A stretch of DNA of 64,000 nucleotides from Siphlonurus alternatus (Eukaryota > Arthropoda > Insecta > Ephemeroptera > Siphlonuridae): positions 26,979,036 to 27,043,035 of the forward strand of contig OX463788.1 in NCBI GenBank assembly GCA_949825025.1. Reading direction: 5' to 3'. The notes under the pieces were generated by a model. The model was not told the origin of the DNA, searched no databases, and worked only from the letters and a program-made list of their open reading frames with translations. The translations under genes and the position numbers were made by a program. Of the stretch, positions 27,121-39,951 are shown in pieces; the stretch's first letter is position 1; each line of letters opens with the position of its first letter.

Positions 27121-27824
27121 CTCATGACGGAGGATGAAACTTCAAGTTGCTTAAAAAAAATCCTGTGTTTTCTGTCACGTTTCTTTAATTCTCCTCATGT
27201 TTTTCCCTTTTTTTAAACCAATGTTAATTACTATCAAGCTATCAATAGATAGATCGATAGATACTGCCTGTCAAGTGTAAATAGGTTTGCAACGTGTTTG
27301 TAATGTCTCTAGAGACCTCCGTATTTCATTGCTAAAAATTGACAGCACCCAGAGAGCTCCGCGGTATTTGAGCGTGAGCTACTAGTGTAGCAAATCAGCC
27401 GGGGCCGTCAGCCTGCTGCACATGCATGGTACGATCCGGCTCCTGCTGGCTGCTGGATTTGCCACGCAGCTGCGAGAAGCCGGGAGTCACAACTCAATCC
27501 ATAAAACGCTGCGGTCTCTAACATGCTTTGTAATAAAACAGAACTAACATGTTTATTTTATATTTTATAATTATAACAAAATTCAGCTGTCTGCCAATGA
27601 AGTGTACTTTGTACTTTTATTATTATTTATAACTACTATGCTCTTACATGAATTTGATTATGTATTATAAAGTGCTTATGAATAAAGTGTTTGTCTTTAT
27701 CTATATGCTTTTATTTTCATACACTGCCAGCAGAGGCCATACAAGAATACTGCGTCTTATGGGGATCTTCTAGACGAGAAACGGGTTTAGCATTTCCTTG
27801 ATGAGTGTATATTCACATATAGTC
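27121..27824. other. Non-coding stretch, possible small MITE
   Basis: 27290-27540 has loosely inverted ends (GTCTCTAGAGACCTCC and GCGGTCTCTAACATG) around a GC-rich core with CTGCTGGCTGCTGG. The remainder is AT-rich. No gene recognised. Confidence 0.35.
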
Positions 27825-28774
27825 CAGGAAAGTTATGAAAATTATTTAAGGGAGGTGGAAAAAATTAGTTACCAGCTGAAACTTTGTACACAGGTAACTG
27901 ACACCTATATAAACCCACCCTGACTCAAAGGCACAGTTGGGCACAGTTGGTTACCATGTTGAAGCTTGGGTTCTATTAACATTGTAATTTCAACCTGGCA
28001 GACCATTTACTAATCCCCTTGTGGCTGGTCACAAATGGGAATATCCCATTTGCTCCCAGTCAAATCAACTGTGCCCCAACTCGGTACCTCACAAAATGGC
28101 CGAACGTGGAAATTCACAGTTGGACAAATGGTTGGAACATGGCGCCCCCTCCAACCCCCTACTCCAATGAAATTTGTTTCCCCTAATTATATTTATTATT
28201 AATAGATATTTATCATGTATATCGTGTTATCGTATCCTATATAATTAAAAATAAGTTAAATAAAAAAAAATCACCTATATTTTTTTTTCTAGGTATATAC
28301 ATATTAGAGGGTCTAATATATTATATTACAAAATAATTATATATCATAATATGTACACATGAATTATAATTTTTTTTACAAATTTTTATTATTATTATTA
28401 TTATTTTTTTTACATAATTTTACAAATCTTCATGGTGGAGTTGCAGTTATAAAACGCCGGATGATCAACGTCAGCTTTCACTGTGGCGATTGTGTCTCAA
28501 GGCCGGCGGCTTAATATGGCACCTGCGAAAATGAGGAAAATATTAGATACTGTAGTAAATTTACATACAGTATTATTTCATTAACTAAAAAACAGTCCGA
28601 AAAACAGCTTACTTTTAGTACTGGACTGCACTAGAGTGCCATACAATTAAAAAATGTTTTTTTTTTTTTGTTTTTTTTCAATATGTAATTTTTTATTGAA
28701 CATTTATTTATATTTACTTTTCCAGTGGGTTCAATGCCAACAATAATTTGGTTCTTGTTTGACTGGATGATTAA

Positions 28775-29371
28775 AGTAAAAAGAGCAAAAAAAAAAAAAA
28801 AAAAGTTGAGGTAATACGTACGTTCTAAAAAAAAATTCCGCCGGAGGTATGGAACTGATATCCAAATAATTCTATCCGCATTGGTTCAACAGAAAAAAAA
28901 AAAAAAAAAAAATCCAGTCAAATTCAGCTGAACATGGGGCCTAACCTCAAAAAGACTCTCAAAAATCTTAAAAAAAATAAATAATACTGCATTAGCTAGG
29001 TGGTGTGAAAAAAATATAGCAGCAATTTTCTAGGACTAGAGCTTTAACCAAAAAGTGATTAAAATAATTTCGTGTTCAAACTCGTTTTTCCGTTAAAAAA
29101 TCAAGAAAATTTCATATGCAAATTAACGTGGAAAATTTTCCAAGTTTTTTTACGGAAAATAAAGTTGATTTTTTTTATATATAATTTGCATTTTATTAAA
29201 GCTCAAGTTATAGAATACTGCTAAATGTTTTGATTTTTTTTTTTTACATGACACCTATCAGTACATTTTCTTGCAGTACATCAAAGTCTTTGTCAGGTAA
29301 GCCCCCATGTTAAACAACACCTTCACGTACTCTGCCTTCATTTTTTTTTTTTTTTTTATAAAACCTATGCC

Positions 29372-29407
<36 letters not shown>

Positions 29408-29494
29408 TTTTTTAAATTTTGGGTCAATATGGAGGATAACCAGAACTATTTTTTAGAAATTCTAACTATTTTTTTTATTTTGCGATCACTTTAC
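28775..29494. mobile_element. Diverged third copy of the 647-bp TTAA palindromic family
   Basis: TTAA precedes AGTAAAAAGAGC at 28775. The order of blocks (poly-A and GTTGAG, ACATGGGGCCTAACCT, GGTGGTGTGAAAAAAATATAG, GAGCTTTAACCAAAAA, centre near 29125, then mirrored) follows the copies at 53214 and 54998. Long A/T expansions and many substitutions show it is old; the right TTAA is lost. Confidence 0.7.
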
Positions 29495-30289
29495 ATTTTT
29501 TTTCTAATCCATATGGCAATTATCTGAAGTATCTGAACAAAAAATTTTATATGACACACTTACAACTACACTATTCTATATTTTTTGTTTTAAAAATAAT
29601 GTCATTAACTTCATTTATACAACTTCACGAGCAGAGTGGCCACTTTGGCTTACACACATACTAAATGCGAGTGTCTCATTCTTATTGACCATAATAATTT
29701 TTTTTATTATTAATCTGAATCCCGTAACAACCCTTTGAATCACATTTAAATGCACCAAATTCATTATCAGTTATGCGCTGAATCAATTCCAAGCGTTCCG
29801 GGTTTTAAAGATTTTATTTAAGCTTTAGAGTGTTTCTGAGATTTTGATTTTAAAAAATTGTTCACTTACCTTCAAACCACAAAGAAATATTAAAATTTAC
29901 CTACCATTCATATTTATGTCAGAATAAAGCCATGCGCCACCGACAGGAACCAGCAGATTCTGCTTTGGTTTTTGTAGATTTTACCCCAAGCTGTTGGACC
30001 AAAAAAGAAAGCATTAGAAATTATGATCAATTGCATTGATGAAGTTTAGCTTTCAACCTGGGAAAAAGCCAGCTTTTTTTTTAGAATCATATCCAGGAAC
30101 AAAAGTAGAATTTTTCAATGCAATTGTGTTTAATTAAAAGAGTAAAGAAGTTTGTGTATAATTTATACTCCATTCAGCCTATAAACTAAAAAAAGTTTGA
30201 ATTTTTTATATCTATAAACTTTAATATTATATATGTTTTTTCTATTCAATAATTAATTAAATATCACTAATAAAAGAATTTCACTACAG

Positions 30290-32098
30290 CCCATGTAGCA
30301 CATTTGATCGGCGCAATATTCACCACAGATCGTTTTGATATTGCCTCAATATCAAATTCGACGTTGGTCCAATAGTGCAGCTGCAACAAACCTCTATGGC
30401 TGGACGATATTTAATATCAATGTTGCACCAACATTTAAAATAAGCATTGTTCGGATATTTAATTTTAATATCGTTTCAATAGTGCAGCTGCAACAAACCT
30501 CTAGGGCTGGACAATATTTAATGTCAATGTCGCACCAACATTTAAAATAAACATTGTTCGGATATTTAATTTTAATATCATTTAAATAGTGCAGCTGCAA
30601 CAAACCTCTATGGCTGGAGGATATTTATTGCCAATGTTGCACCAACATTTAAAATGAACATTCTTAGATATTTAATTTAATATTGGGCAAATGTTGCTGC
30701 AATATATTTTTTATAAATCTCAGGAATGGCCAACCAATATTGGCACAATATTGGATTCGATTGATTCCATAGGGTAATAATATGTATGCAACATATTACA
30801 TATATGGAACTGCATGCATAATGGGGCTTTTTTTTTTTAAGACTTTTTCCCAAGTCTCGTTGATGGAGTATATTTTTAATGTATAACACTTCTATTTTTA
30901 TCATAGACTATTTGTTATTTCAATCTATATCTCTTTTTAGAGTTTCTCTTATTGTTTATTAATTTTTGATTCCGTTAACAACAGCATTAAAATATTTATT
31001 GTCTTAAAAATTCCCAGCATAATGGTTCTATTTAGTGTTTACTTTTAAAAAAAAGTACAGTGACTTAAATTAATTTTAATTTAATTTTTAAGTGTTTTTT
31101 AAATTGAATTAATTTTGCTGCCATCTATTGACAAAGTTAGAACTTATAATTGGTGCAATATTGGGCCAATATTTAGCCAATCCCAATCTAAATATTTCGA
31201 ACATTGCACTTCAATGCCCACCCAACGTTGCATTGACATTGGGAAACTTACATACAATGAATATTCGGCAAAGTATATTGGAGCAACGTAATGGAATTAA
31301 ATATTGTGCTGGAAACTTTAATCCAACATATTGCATGAATATCGAGCACAAATATTGAGCAATATTCACATATCAATATTGTTTGAATATTTGTTACAAA
31401 TTCCTATGATACATTGACTGTCAATCCGTAGCCAACATTCAACCAATGTTTAATGTTGACACTGCAGCAATATCAGAAAGCCATTATTGTACCGACATTA
31501 ATATTTCAAGTATTGAACTTCAATGCCCAGCCAACATTGCATTGACATTGGGAAACTACATACAATGAATATACGGCAAAGTATCTTGGACCGACCTAAT
31601 GAAATTAAATATTGTGCTATAATAGTAACTTTAATCCAACATTGCATGAATATCGAGCACCAATATTGAGCAATATTCACATATCAATATTGTTTGAATA
31701 TTTGTTACAAATTCCTATATGATACATTGACTTTCAATCCTTAGCCAACAATCAACCAATGTTTAATTTTGACACCGCAGCAATATCAGAAAGCTATTAT
31801 TGTACCGACATAAACATTTCAAGCATCGAATTTCAATGCCCAGCCAACGTTGCATTGACATTGGGACAACCACATTTAATGAATATATGGCTATACGTAT
31901 ATTGGACCGAGGTAGTGAAATTAAATATTGCGCTACCAACTTTTAGCCAACATTGTATGAATATTAAATACCAAAATTGGGCAATGTCGGCACATCAATA
32001 TTGTAAGAACATTGGCTACATATTGGTGATATCGTAGATTTTAAGCCAATATTCCCAATATCTGACCAATATTTAGCCGATGAAGTGTGCTACATGGG
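30290..32098. mobile_element. 1.8-kb element with CCCATGTAGCACA termini and iterated CAATATTG
   Basis: Termini CCCATGTAGCACA and TGTGCTACATGGG are inverted. The left subterminal part has three units of about 120 bp (GTGCAGCTGCAACAAACCTC); the right part has three units of about 330 bp (TTGCATTGACATTGGGA). The octamer CAATATTG and near variants occur throughout. I found no clear target duplication and no transposase. Short frames here are repeat artefacts. Confidence 0.75.
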
Positions 32099-32777
32099 AG
32101 CATTTAAAATCATGTATACTGTATGCATATAAAGTATCATTTTTTCAATACTCGTTGTTAATTACTTTGTCATATCTATCTAACCTGTCAACTCAGAGAA
32201 CAGAGAACCTATAATATACTGCTGGGGGGGGGGGGGGCGGGGGGGGGGGGGGAGGCCAAGGCTCAAAGTACCAGTCAACTGAGTTCTAAGCGCGTTTATA
32301 TTCTTTTTTTCTTTTAATACCATGATGTGTGCTAAAAATATATTTCACAAATATATATTATTTCATGATTCTGATAATCCATATTTATTTTGCTTAACAA
32401 AATTGCTTAGATACTGTATGTTCAAATTCTTTTTGGCCAGGACTAGAGCCTTGGTTATTCCCCCCCCCCCCCCCTCCGGTGTAGACAGACAGAGATTTGA
32501 CGGAGGACGGACAGGAAAGGTTGAGGCCTGTACTCCCTCGGGTGCCCCCCGACAACCCTTCAGGTTCGGAGGAATAAGGTGACTGCATGGATGACGATAT
32601 TAATAGGATAGGAAAGGAGACAGTTTTGTAGCCTAGGCTTGTTAGGTTTTGTCCCCGTAGAGGTGGAGGTGGAGAGATTGTTAAAATATCCAAACAATCA
32701 ATTAGGTAAAAAAAAAATAAGAAGCTATAAGGCTTGAAAAATGAAGCCTGTATTTTTACTCGCGAATAAAAATACAG
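32099..32777. other. Non-coding, with long G and C homopolymers
   Basis: 32224-32252 is a near-continuous run of about 29 G (one C). 32460-32474 is a run of C. The GC-bearing region 32455-32690 has no convincing gene. Confidence 0.6.
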
Positions 32778-32851
32778 TTGTATGTACGTACTCCACTGTA
32801 TAATACTGTACCGCGCGGTACAGTATTATACAGTGAAGTACGTACATACAA
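32778..32851. repeat. 74-bp near-perfect hairpin palindrome
   Basis: The 37-bp arms differ at one position and meet at CCGCGCGG. Core words are GTACGTAC and GTATAATACTGTAC. Weaker mirrored flanks (CTCGCGAA and TTCGCAAG) extend it to about 110 bp. It could be a miniature foldback. Confidence 0.85.
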
Positions 32852-32999
32852 TTTTCGCAAGAAAATTTAATCTCCTTTAGTATATTTATGCACACAAATG
32901 ACACAAATGGAGAATATGCATATGGGGTGGTTATCTTAAATGAAAAAAAAAATATGATTTTTTACTGTATGCATATATATATACTATAAGCATGTAAGC

Positions 33000-33479
33000 A
33001 AGAATTAATAATAATAATAATAAAAAAAAATATTAAAAAGACGCAAACTGAAATTATGAAATAATACCATATTGCAGTTCTAATTAATTTTCAAAATTCA
33101 GTATGATATGATATGCATCTCCTATAGAACTTTGTTAAAATAATATATTTCAAGCAACTTACTGTATGCATACAAGCCTGCAAAATATACAAGAAAAACA
33201 GAAACACGCGAGGAAAATAATTTAAAAAAATCTTATATTGTTGATCAACAACAGGTGGAGAAGCCAAATAAAAACACAACTGTTACACCACAGACAAAAT
33301 AAATATTCAAAGTTTGTGCACAACTTACCTACCAGATTTAAGGTGTCCGTGAGGTGTCTCTTCACAAGTTTTCTCACAAAAATATTCTTTAAACCATTAT
33401 CTTAAAATCTCACTATATTTAAAGCTTTTTTGGATAAAGAAAACATAATAAATTACATAAAACTTTTGTATTGCACGGT
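33000..33479. other. AT-rich spacer, nothing recognised
   Basis: No gene or clear repeat structure beyond short AAT runs near 33010-33035. Confidence 0.4.
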
Positions 33480-33610
33480 AAGTGCGGAAACTTCTCTGCA
33501 GGCGGCAGGCGGGCAAGATGGCGATATAATTCTTAGCCAATGAGCAATGAGAAACAAGTCACGTGATTCTGCGATTTCTGCGCATGCGCTTGAACAATAA
33601 ACAGCGGCGA
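33480..33610. promoter_or_regulatory. Promoter-like CpG-containing patch
   Basis: In about 130 bp the sequence holds CAAGATGGCG (YY1-like), CCAAT, CACGTG (E-box) and TGCGCATGCGC (an NRF1-type palindrome). These motifs often occur together at animal housekeeping promoters. No first exon could be traced on either side, so this may be a relic or chance. Confidence 0.3.
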
Positions 33611-36200
33611 AGTTTTAAAGTCGATCATAAAATTCATAAATCTTAATCACACAATTAACAGACTATTGGGCACAAAGGGGGATCAATTCTGGTCCAAAAC
33701 ACTGCATTGAAAATTTTACTTATTGAAGATAAAATGAAAATTCATCAAATTAAAAAAATTTCGACCTCACAATCTGTCTATTGGCTATACTTTATATATT
33801 TTTTAAGTTTTAATATTTATAATTAATGTCAATTAATTAATTAATAGTTGCATTTTTTTATATATAATATATACGTAAATAATTAAAAATGTCATAAAAG
33901 CTATTCAAACTATTTCCATATTGCTCCCAATTTAGAAACATGGCATAAAATGGTACACCCATTTGTTCCCCATTGGGGCACAGTTGCGTAAATGGTATGT
34001 CCCTTTCTGCAACTGTGCCCTAATGGGGAACAAATGGGAGTAACAATTCCACTAACTGGGAAGCATAACTGTGCCCAACTGTGCCCAACTGTGCCTTTGA
34101 GTCAGGGCACTGTAAAAAGTCCCCTCGATTTTTCCCGGGACGATCGCCGGAATCCGGGTTTGTCCCGGAGAAATGAAGGGTTTCAAAAAAAAAATTTTTC
34201 TCGAAAACTATCCAACAGATTTTAATAAATAAGATGTCAAATTGAAGCTGACATAGCACAGGATACGAAAAAAATTATTTTGGGTATAAAAAATTAATCT
34301 AACCTAGCAAAAAACAATAAATAATTAAATTATGCATAAATTATGTACTTTTAATTAGAGATTGCACTGAAAGTATTACACATATCGATTTTGAGTTTAT
34401 TTTCAATCATTTGCACAATTATACCAAGAATTTATTACTTCTTACACGAAGAGTCTATCTTCAATAACAAATAAGTTACATACGATATTGTAAAAGAAAG
34501 CGGGTGAAGCTTTAGAGGGAGAGACGGGACGGCGGCTATATAAACGTGCGAAACACACATTGAAAAGCCTCGTTGTAGCGGCTGTTTTGATGCAACAAAA
34601 AGGAACAAATAGTGATTATATCTGTATACGGTCACATTCTTAAAAATATTATTTGCATTTTATTACCTGTAATATTTTCAGTTTTCACCTTCATTTATTG
34701 TAACCCATAAAAATAATATTCTGTGGGTAAGTTTGTGGGTTAATGTTTAATAAATATCATGCTTACATACCAATATCACATGTATAATTTTTAAAGTTGA
34801 TCTGCAGTTTTTGTGTTTTATAATTGCAAAGCATATTAGCATAATATACCTATGTAATATAAGTATATAATATATAATTTAATGTTAACTGCAGTTGATG
34901 TAAGATGTACAGTACTGTATCAATAATATATATCATGCACACCTATATGATAATTGAAATAAAATTGAGGATGATAATATTAGAGTAATTTATTTCTTTC
35001 AAATTAGAAATTCATATAGTAATTTTATTGTGGTCACGTTAAACGCTATCATAATCATATAAGTTGACTATAAATACATATATTTGTCATATAAGGGCCG
35101 GTGATTTGCAGCATTCAACTCCTCGGCAGGTATAGTAGCGCACATTGGATTATAGTGGGGTGACCATAATGCATATACATATTTGTTGGATATTATATAT
35201 TATATGCATTACATTTTGTAGCCTCAAATTATTAAATGGATTCGAGAGAGCCCACTAAGGGACTGTGTTCTATATTTTAGTTACTCCTTGTATTGCATAT
35301 TCCCAATCTGTTGGTGTGATATTAATGAGATACCAAATAATCCAGGCGTGTACTTATAATGTATGGTGCACGTGGTGCAGGTAGAAATATAATTATAAGT
35401 GACGCAAAAGGCTAAGGAGAAGACAGCTCATGGCGATTATACTGAAGTGACTGAGGGAACCATGGAAAACCTTAGTCAGGATGGAAACCTTTAATTTTTT
35501 TCTTTTCATTAATAAAAACATCAATATTTGCCAAAGCAAAAGTACACATAATTAAATGTAGTTGGATGGATAACCGTTTTAATTATGAAATAATTTCATT
35601 GCTCTCTTCATCATTCATCTAACATTCCAATATATATGATGATATTGATGATACACTTGTACACTTGTGTGAGTTTTCCTAGGTTTTGCACATTTCAGTT
35701 TTTCTTAATAAAAAGAAAAAAAAGTAAAGGTATATATCCATCCTGACTAAGGTTTTCTATGGTTCCCTCAGTCACTTCAGTAATCGCCATGAGCTGTCTT
35801 CTCTTTAGCCTTTTGCGTCACTAATTATATTTCTACCTGCACCACGTGTACCATACATTATAAGTACTCGCCTGGATTATTTGGTATCCCATTAATATCA
35901 CACCAACAGATTGGGAATATGCAATACAAGGAGTAACTAAAATATAGAACACAGTCCCTTAGTGGGCTCTCTCGAATCCATTTGATAAGTTGAGGCTACA
36001 AAATGTAATGCATACAATATCCAACAAATATGTATATGCATCATGGTCACCCCACTATAATCCAATGTGCGCTACTATACCTGCCGAGGAGTTGAATGCT
36101 GCAAATCACCCTTATATGACAAATATATGTATTTATAGTCAACTTATATGATTATGATAGCGTTTAACGTGACCACAATAAAATTACTATATGAATTTCT

Positions 36201-36202
36201 AT

Positions 36203-36245
<43 letters not shown>

Positions 36246-37128
36246 TTCACATTAAATACCAGTTGGTACATTGTGACTACATTATACAGTTATTTAATAT
36301 CTGAAAACACAAAAAGAAATTAGTAAAACAATACATACATACAATTTATAATATACAAATAATTCCAATATATATAAAACAAAGATTATCAGAAATAAGA
36401 ATTGACACGTTCATTATTAATATTTTTCTTGTGAATAGAATAACAATTCTTTTTAATAAGATAAGTAAACAATTGTGTCTTAAAAATTGATATACTTTCA
36501 ATTTGTTTTAAAGAATCAGGAATATATACAATAACGAGCTCAGAAGGAAATGATCTCTTTTAGTTTGCTCGTAAGCTCCATATTTTTTATGGATTAGGTT
36601 TGACTGCCTAGTATTATGTCCAGTAATATTTCTATTAATTTCAAACATAGAATAGTTTCTTTTAACATACATTATCATAAAAAAAATACAAATACTTGGA
36701 AAATTCAATATATTAAGTTGCTCCCATATTTTTTTACAACTTTGTCTGGCTTTTGCTTGAATCATACTTCCAATAATTTTTTTTTGGCAAACAAAAACAC
36801 TGTCAGCATGGGCAGATGAACCCCATAGAACTCCATAGGTAATAATAGAATACACATAGCCATAGTATACTTTTTTTAACGTTTCTAAATTACACACTTT
36901 TCGTAATTGATTCATTGCAAAATTAGTTTTGGCCAGTTTCTTATTTAGGTCAGCAATATGTGTTTGCCAGGACAATTTGTCATCAATTATTATTCCAAGA
37001 TATTTACAGTTTGAGACCAGTTTGATATTTGTCAATGATTCAAATTGTGTCTTAGTATTAACAGATCTATTGAACAGCATATAATTAGTTTTTAAATGAT
37101 TTATTACAAGATGGTTATTGTTGAGATA
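36201..37128 (-). mobile_element. 5'-truncated LINE inserted in palindrome D
   Basis: The minus strand encodes the end of a non-LTR reverse transcriptase and stops in an (ATTT)n tail at 36201-36246. The opposite arm (about 35008-35022) retains the empty site, AATTTCTAATTTGAAAG on the complementary strand, so the insertion borders are exact to a base or two. The target duplication, if any, is the 2-bp CT. Confidence 0.9.
36508..37080 (-). pseudogene. Non-LTR reverse transcriptase C-terminal fragment (190 residues)
   Basis: The product contains LVSNCKYLGIIIDDKLSW and a following helical region with YVYSIITYGVLWG, characteristic of the part after the YADD box in LINE reverse transcriptases. The frame extends upstream through a KTNYMLF motif to the 5' truncation at 37128, so the catalytic core is missing. 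The clade (Jockey or CR1-like) is a guess. It cannot be active. Confidence 0.85.
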
Positions 37129-38325
37129 CTAATTTGAAAGAAATAAATTACTCTAATATTATCATCCTCAATTTTATTTCAATTATCATATAGGTGTGCA
37201 TGATATATATATTATTGATACAGTACTGTACATCTTACATCAACTGCAGTTAACATTAAATTATATATTATATACTTATATCACATAGGTATATTATGCT
37301 AATATGCCTTGCAATTATAAAACACAAAAACTGCAGATCAACTTTAAAAATTATACATGTGATATTGGTATGTAAGCATGATATTTATTAAACATTAACC
37401 CACAAACTTACCCACAGAATATGATTTTTATGGGTTACAATAAATGAAGGTGAAAACTGAAAATATTACGGGTAATAAAATGCAAATAATATTTTTAAGA
37501 ATGTGACCATATACAGATGTAATCACTATTTGTTCCTTTTTGTTGCATCAAAACAGCCGCTACAACGAGGCTTTTCAATGTGTGTTTCGCACGTTTATAT
37601 AGCCGCTGTCCCGTCTCTCCCTCTAAAACTTCACCCGCTTTCTTTTACAATATCATTTGTAACTTATTTGTTATTGAAGATAGACTCTTCGTGTAAGAAG
37701 TAATAAATTCTTGGTATAATTGTGCAAATGATTGAAAATAAACTCAAAATCGATATGTGTAATACTTTCAGTGCAATCTCTAATTAAAAGTATATAATTT
37801 ATGCATAATTTAATTATTTACTGTTTTTTGCTAGGTTAGAATAATTTTTTATACCCAAAATAATTTTTTTCGTATCCTGTGCTATGTCAGCTTCAATTTG
37901 ACATCTTATTTATTAAAATCTGTTGGATAATTTTCGAGAAATTTTTTTTTTTTGAAACCCTTCATTTCTCCGGGACAAACCCGGATTCCGGCGATCGTCC
38001 CGGGAAAAATCGAGGGGACTTTTTACAGTGGGTTTATATAGGTGTCAGTTACCTGTGTACAAAGTTTCAGCTGGTAACTAATTTTTTCCACCTATTTTCA
38101 CAATTTTCCTGGACTAATAGGTAATTTAATTAACATGACCAATGGGTATATGCCTTCAATGAGGTAAATGCTAAGCCATTGTTTATATATAATATATATT
38201 TTTGGAAATTGTAATTGTTTGGTCATGCATAAAAATTATTTAATAATAAAATCTTAAAAATTATTTTAGTTGTATATATATATGCTGAAACATTCCCTAT
38301 GTTTAATTAATGCATAACTATTTAT

Positions 38326-38516
38326 ACTCAAACTTCCATGTTAAATTAGTCATCTTTAAAAATTCATAACTCAAAAACTAGCTCGAATTTGTATACCTGA
38401 TATTTTAGCAACTGTATGATTAGGGATATATGTAGAGGAGAACGTTTTAAATGTTTTTCATGTGTGGGATTTTTTTTAGCAATGAGTCAGCTGATCCGTG
38501 TTACGGTACCTTACCC
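38326..38516. mobile_element. Right half of a TTAA-family palindromic MITE
   Basis: Matches the right arm of 51754-52101 (AAATTAGTC, CCTGATATTTTAGC, AGGAGAACGTTTTAAAT, GTACCTTACCC) and ends at TTAA 38517-38520. The left arm is absent or too diverged to see. Confidence 0.75.
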
Positions 38517-38520
38517 TTAA

Positions 38521-38732
38521 GGTGGAGTCACATGGCGATTTTTACCATGCGACGCGACGCGAATAATGCGCACTCGCTGTAACATCCATTGGCGGCCATA
38601 TTGGGCGATTAAAAGAAAAAGAGCATCGTAATTAACGCGATTACCTGCAAATTCGCCGCCGCATAGGATTTCACAGCTTTTAAGTTAAAATCGTGCCGCG
38701 TCGCCGTTGCCGCCCATGAAAATCCACCTGTA
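38521..38732. mobile_element. MITE-like block rich in GCGACGCG, related copy near 42035-42240
   Basis: The left end GGTGGAGTCACATGGCGATT mirrors the right end, whose complement reads CAGGTGGATTTTCATGGGCG. The sequence around 42035-42240 is an inverted relative (TCCATTGGCGGCCATAT against ATATGGCCACCAATGGA). Confidence 0.6.
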
Positions 38733-38897
38733 GAGTCACTATTTCAGTTTTAAAGGAAGTAATAATGTACCAACATTGGGTGTCACATTTAACTTGGTTA
38801 TGTTCGTGTACCTTCATCAAATTTCGTAGTTTACAATATTTGCCACATTGCGGCACAAAATTTCAAACACGTGCTGCTTGTGAGAGTTGCTCATTCG

Positions 38898-39054
38898 CAG
38901 GCGCGGATCGGGGGGGGGGGGGGGGGGGCTGCAGCACCCCCCTTAAATTTTGGATTTAACAAGGGCAATATAGGCATTTCCCACACTCCACATTTTTTTT
39001 AACATTGGCTTCGTGGATGCAGCCTCCCAATTTTTTTTTCTGGATCAGTGCCTG
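38898..39054. mobile_element. CAGGCGCGGATC MITE with a 19-G run, copy 1
   Basis: Termini CAGGCGCGGATC and GGATCAGTGCCTG are inverted. A run of 19 G (38910-38928) is followed by CTGCAGCACCCCCCT. Same family and layout as 43148-43310. The target duplication is not clear. Confidence 0.8.
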
Positions 39055-39806
39055 CTCGCCTCTGCCGCGCGTGCTTATGGCTACGTTGGTCTGCCTCGCT
39101 GTGTTACCAAATTTAATTAAGAGCGCCGCTTTGTGAAGTGCGGCTTGTTTACTTTGAAGTTAAGCAACGTTGCATTCAGCCTAAAAATACGACCATAACC
39201 AAGTTAAATATGACACTTACTGTATCAACATGTTGATGGTGTTCCACCAAAACCAATGAACTCATTATCTATGGTTGCTCAAACGTAATTAACTAGCACT
39301 TTTTATTGCAAAATCAAGTTAGTTTGTTTAATGTATGGGAATTTTCTTTTATAAAATGATGAACAGATTTATAAGATAAAATGAGAGTTTATTGTTAGCA
39401 ATGGCGATGAAATAAATTAGTCGTTTCTGTTAAAAACACTTTCTCAATATTTTTGCAGTCAATTTTACTAAGAAGCAGAGAAGATGAGAAGACGTTGCTC
39501 TTCAAAATGCAAGTTTTCTCCCAGTACCCTCTCTTCTTCCTCACCTTCTTCCTCCTCATTCTCACCTTCTGATGCATCAAACTCATAGTTTCGCATCCTC
39601 CTGCAAAACAAGAGATAATTAAGTTCCTGCAGTTTATTTTTTTTTTAATAACCATTAAAGTAAGATTCAACACTACCATTAGCTTTAGAATTAAAGTAGA
39701 ATGAGCGAAAAGGCGAGCTCCAGTAAAATCACTTTTTTATTGCGTATTAAGGTTCTATTAAACGCCATATATCAGAGTCTCAAGTTAGTTTATGAATAAG
39801 TCCTTC
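39055..39806. other. Non-coding stretch, nothing recognised
   Basis: Unique-looking AT-rich sequence with a CTTCTTCCTC-rich patch near 39530-39570. A 94-codon minus-strand frame (39395-39679) is lysine/arginine-rich and looks like chance. Confidence 0.4.
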
Positions 39807-39951
39807 AAAGGGGCATTCACAAAGCCTTAAGGCCACAATTAAGGCTCAATAATTTAAGACCAGAAATTTTGGGTCTAAAAAACACGTCTAAAATCAAGCT
39901 TTAAATTATCGAGCCTTAAATGTGGCCTTAAGACTTTGTGAATGACCCTTT
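39807..39951. mobile_element. 145-bp palindromic MITE (GGGCATTCACAAAGCCTTAA)
   Basis: The left half through AAGGCCACAATTAAGGCTC is mirrored by GAGCCTTAAATGTGGCCTTAA and TTTGTGAATGACCC. A further TTTGTGAATGTCCCCC lies at 40278-40293, so the 39951-40293 stretch may be a second unit sharing the terminus. Confidence 0.75.

Larger units (their letters stand above)
34108..38030. mobile_element. 3.9-kb palindromic element D (CACTGTAAAAAGTCCCCTCG termini)
   Basis: Arms 34108 to about 35520 and about 35705 to 38030 are inverted copies, about 1.4 kb each once the LINE at 36201-37128 is removed from the right arm. Both arms contain a TATATAAACGTGCG TATA-like block (near 34538 and its mirror near 37590) and, toward the centre, a CTGAGGGAACCATGG and TTAGTCAGGATGG block resembling the SINE body at 15424. 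It sits inside the outer CAACTGTGCCC repeat. No transposase. Confidence 0.85.
27825..38125. repeat. Large outer inverted pair, arms about 27825-28110 and 33960-34107 plus 38031-38125
   Basis: TAGTCCAGGAAA to CAAAGGCACAGTTGGGCACA at the left is mirrored at the right, where the arm is split by the 34108-38030 palindrome between GAGTCAGGG and GGTTTATATAGG. The left arm shows the intact sequence across that point. Words CAACTGTGCCC and AATGGG are iterated in both arms. The span between the arms includes the two elements at 28775 and 30290. Confidence 0.7.
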
